Positions 6,461 to 10,383 of a stretch of DNA of 10,383 nucleotides are shown here, in pieces. The notes under the pieces are model-generated. The model ran no database searches, was not told the origin of the DNA, and saw only the letters and a program-made list of their open reading frames with translations. Source of the stretch: Anaerolineales bacterium (GTDB lineage Bacteria > Chloroflexota > Anaerolineae > Promineifilales > Promineifilaceae); the NCBI GenBank assembly GCA_020432595.1, contig JAGQGA010000135.1, positions 1-10,383 of the forward strand, in the 5' to 3' direction. Position numbers and translations under genes: made by a program. Each line of letters opens with the position of its first letter. The first letter of the stretch is position 1.

Positions 6461-7465
6461 TTAAAATTCCTTCGTTCCACCAAGCTCCACCCAAGTGCCT
6501 TTGCCCTGGGCAATGGCTTTCTCGTAAATGTGGTGGGCAGCACCAATGTCTTCGATGGCAAGGCCGAGGGATTTAAAAAGGGTGATCTCGTCGCCGGTTT
6601 GACGGCCGTTTTTCTCTCCCATCAACAATTCCCCAATCTCCGCCACAATATGGTCATCGTCCACCGCCCCCTCCTGCTTGGGAAACAGGAAGTCGCCCGC
6701 CTCGTTGACCGTAGATTCCCGCCGGTCTACAAACAGCCGCGACATGACCACCGTAGCCGTGTCCAGTTCGCGGGTGTGCTTGACGCTGGAGCCAGCGGCG
6801 TTGATGTGGACACCGGGAGAGAGCCACTCGCCGTGCAAAATGGGGGTGGGGGCGGCGGTGGTGGTGCAAATGAGGTCGGCTCCGGAAACGGCCGTTTGCA
6901 CATCCTCCATCATTTCTATCTCAACCCCGTGCATTTTCTTCGCCCAGGCCGCATACTTTGCCACGCCATCCGCATTGCGGCTCCACACCCGCACTCGGTC
7001 AATGGGACGCACGGCCAGCATCGCCGCCAAATGGGAGCGTCCCTGTACGCCCGTGCCTAAAATCGCCAAATCGTGGGCATCGTCCCGCGCCAGCAACCGG
7101 GTTGCCAGCCCGCTGACGGCGGCGGTGCGGATGGCGGTAATTTCGGATGCGTCCATGATGGTGAGTAAACGGCCGTTAACCTTCTCAAACAGCATCACCG
7201 TCCCCTGATGGCTGTCATACGGCGTGCCGTGGTTACCCGGCATCACGCTCACCGTCTTAATTCCCATCATCCCCATCTCGCCCCCCACATACCCCGGCAT
7301 CATCCCCAGCAGCCCCGACCGATCCGGCAGCCACAGCGGCCAGCGCAGCGGCTGCACCACATCCCCCCCCGCCATCGTGCGAAACACATCCGCCATCGCC
7401 TCAACACACTCACCCATCGGCAGCAGTTCCCGCACCTCGTGATGATTAATGATTAAGACTTCCAT
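6461..7465 (-). CDS. Ornithine cyclodeaminase/mu-crystallin-family oxidoreductase
   Basis: A 334-residue cytoplasmic NAD(P)-dependent protein. The dinucleotide-binding loop is GTGVQG (137-142) after the strand DLAIL. Lys70 in MGIKTVSVMPGN and Arg113 in EITAIRTAAVSGLAT match conserved family substrate-site residues. The segment INAAGSSVKHTRELD (221-235) aligns with the part of bacterial ornithine cyclodeaminase that carries the catalytic Asp (GGDCPGKTEL), but the Asp is Ser here. That points away from true ornithine cyclisation and towards the imine or ketimine reductase, alanine dehydrogenase or mu-crystallin-like members. The substrate is unknown. The start is supported by AGAGGA a few nt before the ATG. 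It is flanked by two heptamer repeats. Palindromes encode Thr-Ala-Val (6888) and Asn-Gly-Arg (6602, 7169). Confidence 0.85.
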   Translation of the reverse strand: MEVLIINHHEVRELLPMGECVEAMADVFRTMAGGDVVQPLRWPLWLPDRSGLLGMMPGYVGGEMGMMGIKTVSVMPGNHGTPYDSHQGTVMLFEKVNGRLLTIMDASEITAIRTAAVSGLATRLLARDDAHDLAILGTGVQGRSHLAAMLAVRPIDRVRVWSRNADGVAKYAAWAKKMHGVEIEMMEDVQTAVSGADLICTTTAAPTPILHGEWLSPGVHINAAGSSVKHTRELDTATVVMSRLFVDRRESTVNEAGDFLFPKQEGAVDDDHIVAEIGELLMGEKNGRQTGDEITLFKSLGLAIEDIGAAHHIYEKAIAQGKGTWVELGGTKEF

Positions 7466-7478
7466 TTTTCCTCTTTGT

Positions 7479-7540
7479 CAGTAATCGGTAATCAGTCAGT
7501 CATTCACTACTGATTACTGTTTACCGAGTACTGATTACTA
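7479..7540. repeat. GTAATCA-type heptamer array, imperfect inverted repeat
   Basis: The left half (7479-7500) begins CAGTAATCGGTAATCAGT. The right half (about 7509-7540) contains ACTGATTACTGTTTACCG and ACTGATTAC and pairs with it imperfectly, about 16 of 18 at best alignment. It lies in the 72-nt gap between the SDR stop and the start of the cyclodeaminase-family gene, both on the minus strand. Its right end runs into the SDR stop codon (TAG, 7540-7538). It is the third copy of the family seen at 1719-1778 and 2479-2577. Confidence 0.8.
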
Positions 7541-8359
7541 AATCCCCGCCCCCCCCGTCACTTCCAGCGTATGCCCCGTGATATAGGCGGCATAGGGCGA
7601 AGCCAGCATAATGATGCCCCCCGCCGCTTCTTCCGGCGTGGCCGGCCGACCCAGCGGAATCACCAGCCGCGCCATCGAACGGATGTGGTCGGGAATGCCC
7701 AGCGCCACCTCTTCGCCATCTACACTAATCGAAGCCCCTTCGTCCTTGCTTTGCGTCAGCCGCGTGTCAATAAAGCCAAACGCCACCGCGTTGCAGCGAA
7801 TGCCAAACGCCCCCCACTCCTTCGCCACCGTCTTGGTCAGCCCCACAATCCCCAGCTTGCCCGTGGCATAGTTGGCCTGCCCCACGTTGCCGTGCAGCCC
7901 CGACGTAGACGACACATTGACAATACAGCGCGGCTCCATCGGCCCGCCCGCCCGCTTTTCCTCCTTGGCTGGCTCCCGCATATAGGGAGCCAATGCCCGA
8001 ATCATGCGGAACGGGGCGGTGGCGTGGACATCCAAAATCGCCTGCCACTGCTTGTCGCTCATGTTATGGAGCATTCCGTCCCAGGTGTACCCGGCGTTGT
8101 TGACCAAAATATTGATTTTGCCATACGCTTCCACCGTTTTTGCCATCAGCGCATCGGGGAAGGCGGGATCGGTAACGTCACCCGCATACGCCATCGCCTC
8201 GCCGCCAGCCGCTTTGATTTCGGCCACCACCGCTTCGGCCGGCTCGGCGTTCAAGTCATTGACCACCACGCTGGCTCCCAGTTCGGCAAACAGCTTGGCC
8301 GCCGCCGCGCCAATCCCTCGCCCCGCCCCCGTCACAATCGCTACCTGGTTTTTAAACAT
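7538..8359 (-). CDS. Short-chain dehydrogenase/reductase, FabG-like
   Basis: A 273-residue classical SDR, a cytoplasmic NAD(P)-dependent oxidoreductase. It has the cofactor loop TGAGRGIG (10-17), NNAG (87-90), and the catalytic set Ser151, Tyr164 and Lys168 (YATGK), with Ser exactly 13 before Tyr as in FabG. Asp35 in VVVNDLN, at the end of strand 2, favours NAD over NADP and resembles the 17-beta-HSD4/(3R)-hydroxyacyl-CoA dehydrogenase type. With an acyl-CoA dehydrogenase two genes on, hydroxyacyl-CoA oxidation is a reasonable guess. A charged insert (about 129-144) precedes the catalytic Ser. The frame is open to 8419, but the family N-terminus (MFKNQVAIVTG) and AGGAGG 9 nt upstream fix the start at 8359. 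It overlaps the preceding gene by 8 nt. Confidence 0.9.
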   Translation of the reverse strand: MFKNQVAIVTGAGRGIGAAAAKLFAELGASVVVNDLNAEPAEAVVAEIKAAGGEAMAYAGDVTDPAFPDALMAKTVEAYGKINILVNNAGYTWDGMLHNMSDKQWQAILDVHATAPFRMIRALAPYMREPAKEEKRAGGPMEPRCIVNVSSTSGLHGNVGQANYATGKLGIVGLTKTVAKEWGAFGIRCNAVAFGFIDTRLTQSKDEGASISVDGEEVALGIPDHIRSMARLVIPLGRPATPEEAAGGIIMLASPYAAYITGHTLEVTGGAGI

Positions 8360-9044
8360 CCCAATCGTCCTCCTCGTCATCTTCATAGTCGTCATCATCA
8401 TCGTCAAAGAATGGATCACCTATTCGGACAACAGCCTGATAGTTGCCTTGCCCTACTGATCGATCCAAAGTTCGTATGATCCGGTCTACGTTGTCATATG
8501 GCCCAGCAAAGAAGAATGGCTTGCCATCTGGCCCGCCCACAGGCACTTCTATGTCACAATTTTCTGGCCGCACGTCTGTCCCCATGACCCAGTTGGCTTG
8601 CCGGATGTCTTTGTGGGGAGAGAAACCAAGCGTTTGGGCATAGGTGATGGCCTCTTCGATGATTTTTGCGGCTAGGTTTAAATCGGCCGTTCGCATCGCC
8701 TGCCCGCTTTCTAACCGGGCAACCAACTCGCGGCGGTACTCCGCTTCCGAGCTAAAAACGGTGCCATAGGCATTTTTAATCCCCAGGCAGCCCAAATCCA
8801 CTAAATAAACCCCAGCGGCAACATAGCCAATAGGCGAGCGGCGAGCCACGCAAATCTGGTGAACCATTTGTGTATTTTGCCACTCTACGGGGATGAGGCA
8901 TTCCAGTAGCGGCCATCCTGCCGACTGCTTTGCCAGGCTCTGGTCACTCATTCCCATCAGTGAATTGTCATTCCGCGTTTTAATTGCTTTTTGCCGCTGC
9001 TTTCTTTTAGACTGCGCCTTGCGGTGTTTTTTAGAAATAGCCAT
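8352..9044 (-). CDS. Uncharacterised protein with basic head and acidic tail
   Basis: A 230-residue soluble protein of unknown function. Residues 5-23 are strongly basic (KKHRKAQSKRKQRQK). A folded core follows, with the stretch GVYLVDLGCLGIKNAYG (78-94), a helical segment AAKIIEEAITYAQTLGFSPHKD (125-146) and GGPDGKPFFFAGPYDN (170-185). Residues 214-229 are an acidic tail, 14 of 16 Asp or Glu. I recall similar cores in hypothetical proteins of other bacteria but cannot name a family. The charge split suggests binding to nucleic acid or to a basic partner; this is inference only. A strong ribosome site (GGAAGGG, 5 nt before the ATG) lies in the last codons of the MazG gene. The tail codons GAGGAG double as the ribosome site for the SDR, so the three genes look translationally coupled. 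Confidence 0.7.
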   Translation of the reverse strand: MAISKKHRKAQSKRKQRQKAIKTRNDNSLMGMSDQSLAKQSAGWPLLECLIPVEWQNTQMVHQICVARRSPIGYVAAGVYLVDLGCLGIKNAYGTVFSSEAEYRRELVARLESGQAMRTADLNLAAKIIEEAITYAQTLGFSPHKDIRQANWVMGTDVRPENCDIEVPVGGPDGKPFFFAGPYDNVDRIIRTLDRSVGQGNYQAVVRIGDPFFDDDDDDYEDDEEDDWDV

Positions 9045-9046
9045 TT

Positions 9047-9388
9047 TTACCCTTCCTTTAACTTTGGGTTATTGGCATGGCGTTGGCTGTCGCGCTTGGT
9101 CTTTTTGTCCAGGTTGCGCCCCAGTGCCTCCGTCAAATCCACACCCGTTTGATTGGCTAAACATATCAGCACAAACAGCACATCGGCAAATTCGTCGGCC
9201 AGGTTGTACTGTTCATCCGACTTCTTAAAGCTTTGGTCGCCATAGAGCCGCGACATGAGCCGCGCTACTTCGCCAACTTCTTCCATGAGAACGGCCGTAT
9301 TTGTCAGCTCCGAATAATACCGTATCCCCACCGTTGTTATCCATTCGTCCACAATTTCCTGGCACTGCTTTAGCGTCAAATCACCCAT
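9047..9388 (-). CDS. MazG-like nucleotide pyrophosphohydrolase
   Basis: A 113-residue all-helical protein of the MazG/dUTPase-like superfamily, which hydrolyses NTPs or dNTPs to NMP and pyrophosphate. The metal-binding motifs are intact: EEVGE (Glu36, Glu37, Glu40) and, after a loop, DEFADV (Glu66, Asp69). Its size fits the single-domain house-cleaning type rather than the long two-domain MazG. The base preference is unknown. The frame is open upstream to 9595, but that extension overlaps the neighbouring TPR gene and is low complexity. GAGGG sits 9 nt before the ATG at 9388 and abuts the ATG at 9397, so 9388 is preferred. It is followed after 2 nt by the acidic-tail gene. A palindrome at 9291 encodes Thr-Ala-Val. 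Confidence 0.88.
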   Translation of the reverse strand: MGDLTLKQCQEIVDEWITTVGIRYYSELTNTAVLMEEVGEVARLMSRLYGDQSFKKSDEQYNLADEFADVLFVLICLANQTGVDLTEALGRNLDKKTKRDSQRHANNPKLKEG

Positions 9389-9416
9389 GATATACATCCC
9401 TCTCGTAAACTTTATG

Positions 9417-9450
9417 TCACGCAAAGGGAAATCTTCGCGCCTTTGCGTGA
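9417..9450. repeat. 11-bp perfect inverted repeat between TPR and MazG genes
   Basis: The arms TCACGCAAAGG (9417-9427) and CCTTTGCGTGA (9440-9450) are exact reverse complements around a 12-nt loop (9428-9439). The loop's CTTCGCG partly echoes the CTTTGCG of the arm, so this may be a degenerate cousin of the heptamer repeats. It lies in the 74-nt gap, 13 nt after the TPR stop and 28 nt ahead of the MazG start. There is no T-tract on the minus strand. It could form an mRNA hairpin or be an operator. Confidence 0.75.
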
Positions 9451-9462
9451 AATTTTCTGTTG

Positions 9463-10383
9463 TTAATCGCCAACCTCTAACGCCAAGGAAGCGAGCATTT
9501 GCACTTGCTGGCCTAGCTCCCACAAAACGGCCGTTTTTCCCCCCTCCTGCGCCATTTGAAACTGCGCCAGCGGCAGCGTAGCCCCCTTGCGCCACACATA
9601 GTTACCCACCACATCAGCATACCATTGTGATGTTCTGAAAAATGGCTCCATCTCGACGCGGGCAAAAACCCGGATTGCCTCTTCCACCTGCCCCACCGCC
9701 GCCAGCCACAGCGAAATGCCCGCCAGAGCCGTCAAGAGGCACATCATCAGCCGATTTTGCACCGATTCAGCCAGAACAGGCACCCAAAGCTGTCTGGCTT
9801 GTTCATATTGCCCCAAGTGGAACAAGACAATGCCCCGGTAAATTTGCACAAAGCGCACGGCGGGCAAATTATTGCGGACGGAAAAGAGGCTATAAGCCTG
9901 CCGGAGCAACGGTTCGGCCGCTGCATAGTTTCCCTGTCCCATGAGGGCAAACGCCTCAAGCTGGAATGTCCAGGCGCTAACGCGCTCATTATCGGCTCCA
10001 TAGGCCATTTGTGCCGTTTCGTGCAGGACTGCCTGAACCTGCTCATATTGGCCGAGGTGCAACAGATAAAGGGCGAGGCGATTGCGCCAATACGCTTCAA
10101 GCTGTTTTGCCCCAAGGCTGGCAAAAAGCGCAATGCTTTCCCGCACCAGCGACGGGGCTAAAGCGACCTTACCCGACCAAAGATAGACGAGGCTTAATTC
10201 GGCCAGCCCTTCGGCCAACGCCCGGCGGTCGTTTAGCTGGCGGCAAATGGCAATCGCTTCTTTGCCGTACTGCTCGGCCAAATCAAATTCGCGGCTGTCG
10301 AGTTTAAGCGGAAGTAGGGTCGTGAAGGCAGTGGCAAGTTCGCTGGGGATGGCAAGCTGCTGGCGGATGGCTAAATTTTGGGC
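9463..10383 (-). CDS. TPR-repeat protein, C-terminal part (cut by window edge)
   Basis: The frame stays open to the last base of the window, so the N-terminus is missing; 306 residues are visible. An internal TTG at 10281 could be taken for a start but nothing supports it. The visible part is a tetratricopeptide-like solenoid: helical pairs of about 38-42 residues with recurring G-x-Y or G-K turns (LYLLHLGQYEQV, FALMGQGNYAAAEPLLRQAY, IVLFHLGQYEQARQLW, WLAAVGQVEEAIRVF). Such tails usually end large signalling proteins, for example AAA/NACHT or LuxR/SARP-type regulators or adenylate-cyclase-like proteins. Which one applies here cannot be told without the missing part. It acts as a protein-protein scaffold, probably in the cytoplasm. 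A palindrome at 9527 encodes Thr-Ala-Val near the C-terminus. It may head the downstream MazG operon. Confidence 0.8.
   Translation of the reverse strand, partial: AQNLAIRQQLAIPSELATAFTTLLPLKLDSREFDLAEQYGKEAIAICRQLNDRRALAEGLAELSLVYLWSGKVALAPSLVRESIALFASLGAKQLEAYWRNRLALYLLHLGQYEQVQAVLHETAQMAYGADNERVSAWTFQLEAFALMGQGNYAAAEPLLRQAYSLFSVRNNLPAVRFVQIYRGIVLFHLGQYEQARQLWVPVLAESVQNRLMMCLLTALAGISLWLAAVGQVEEAIRVFARVEMEPFFRTSQWYADVVGNYVWRKGATLPLAQFQMAQEGGKTAVLWELGQQVQMLASLALEVGD

Larger units (their letters stand above)
219..9534. repeat. Dispersed palindrome family ACGGCCGT (17 copies)
   Basis: Exact copies of ACGGCCGT start at 219, 336, 990, 2046, 2079, 2338, 2720, 3167, 4336, 5085, 5154, 5965, 6602, 6888, 7169, 9291 and 9527. 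Fourteen of them extend to AACGGCCGTT; those at 336, 6602 and 9291 do not. Under equal base use an 8-mer would be expected about 0.16 times in this length. Fifteen copies lie inside genes and two in the gap 5031-5249. In genes, 12 encode Thr-Ala-Val and 3 (2338, 6602, 7169) encode Asn-Gly-Arg; none uses the third frame. Near-matches occur at 918, 3674, 5265 and 8683. The SDR and acidic-tail genes carry no exact copy. The span given covers the first to last copy; function is unknown. Confidence 0.9.

Noticed and set aside
7538..8419. SDR gene starting at 8419 (293 residues)
   Set aside because: The extra 20 residues (Met/Thr-rich) are antisense-like readout of the upstream gene's acidic tail; family N-terminus and AGGAGG support 8359.
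7571..8479. Long + strand open frame (302 codons) opposite the SDR gene
   Set aside because: It is a GC-rich antisense shadow, Arg/His/Pro-rich without family features, while the minus strand has complete SDR motifs.
9047..9595. MazG gene starting at 9595 (182 residues)
   Set aside because: The first 69 residues overlap the TPR gene and are low complexity; the MazG fold begins at the ATG at 9388, which has GAGGG 9 nt upstream.
1..10383. A defence or mobile-element system hidden in the window
   Set aside because: No nuclease, transposase, integrase, toxin-antitoxin pair, methyltransferase or reverse transcriptase is visible; MazG-like and TPR genes alone do not support it, though the TPR gene is incomplete.

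Overview
The window reads like a chromosomal segment of a Chloroflexota-type bacterium (Anaerolineae/Ardenticatenia-like). This is an inference from gene style: a solute-binding-domain/VWA lipoprotein, a large MgtC/DUF4010 membrane protein, a histidine-box lipid desaturase, and TPR-rich proteins, all in a GC-rich background. No rRNA, tRNA, transposase, phage gene or CRISPR array is visible, so the lineage call is soft.

Layout. Two genes lie on the + strand: the lipoprotein (57-1712) and an unrecognised winged-helix-like protein (1791-2495). They converge on a long minus-strand run. Read in transcription order, that run is: a TPR protein cut by the right edge (9463-10383), a MazG-like NTP pyrophosphohydrolase (9047-9388), an uncharacterised protein with a basic head and acidic tail (8352-9044), a short-chain dehydrogenase (7538-8359), an ornithine-cyclodeaminase/mu-crystallin-family enzyme (6461-7465), a long-chain-type acyl-CoA dehydrogenase (5250-6392), a fatty acid desaturase (3966-5030), and an MgtC/DUF4010 membrane protein (2572-3846). 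MazG, the acidic-tail protein and the dehydrogenase are tightly packed (2-nt gap, then an 8-nt overlap) and are probably co-translated. The later genes are separated by 70-220 nt gaps, most of which hold inverted repeats. The acyl-CoA dehydrogenase, the SDR and the desaturase point to fatty-acyl metabolism. I see no dedicated, previously undescribed multi-gene system.

The most unusual content is repetitive DNA. (1) The 8-bp palindrome ACGGCCGT occurs 17 times in 10.4 kb, 14 of them as the 10-bp AACGGCCGTT. Fifteen copies lie inside genes, almost always in the frame that encodes Thr-Ala-Val. This resembles the HIP1 palindrome of cyanobacteria in behaviour, but the sequence is different. (2) Several intergenic gaps hold tandem heptamers folded into inverted repeats: three arrays of a GTAATCA/GTAATCG unit and one of an ACGCACC unit. 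Two of these arrays supply the stop codons, and in one case the last residues, of adjoining genes. Shorter inverted repeats lie at 2-23 and 9417-9450.

Several long open frames start far upstream of the likely true start. I moved starts for the desaturase, SDR, MazG and MgtC genes using Shine-Dalgarno position and family N-termini.
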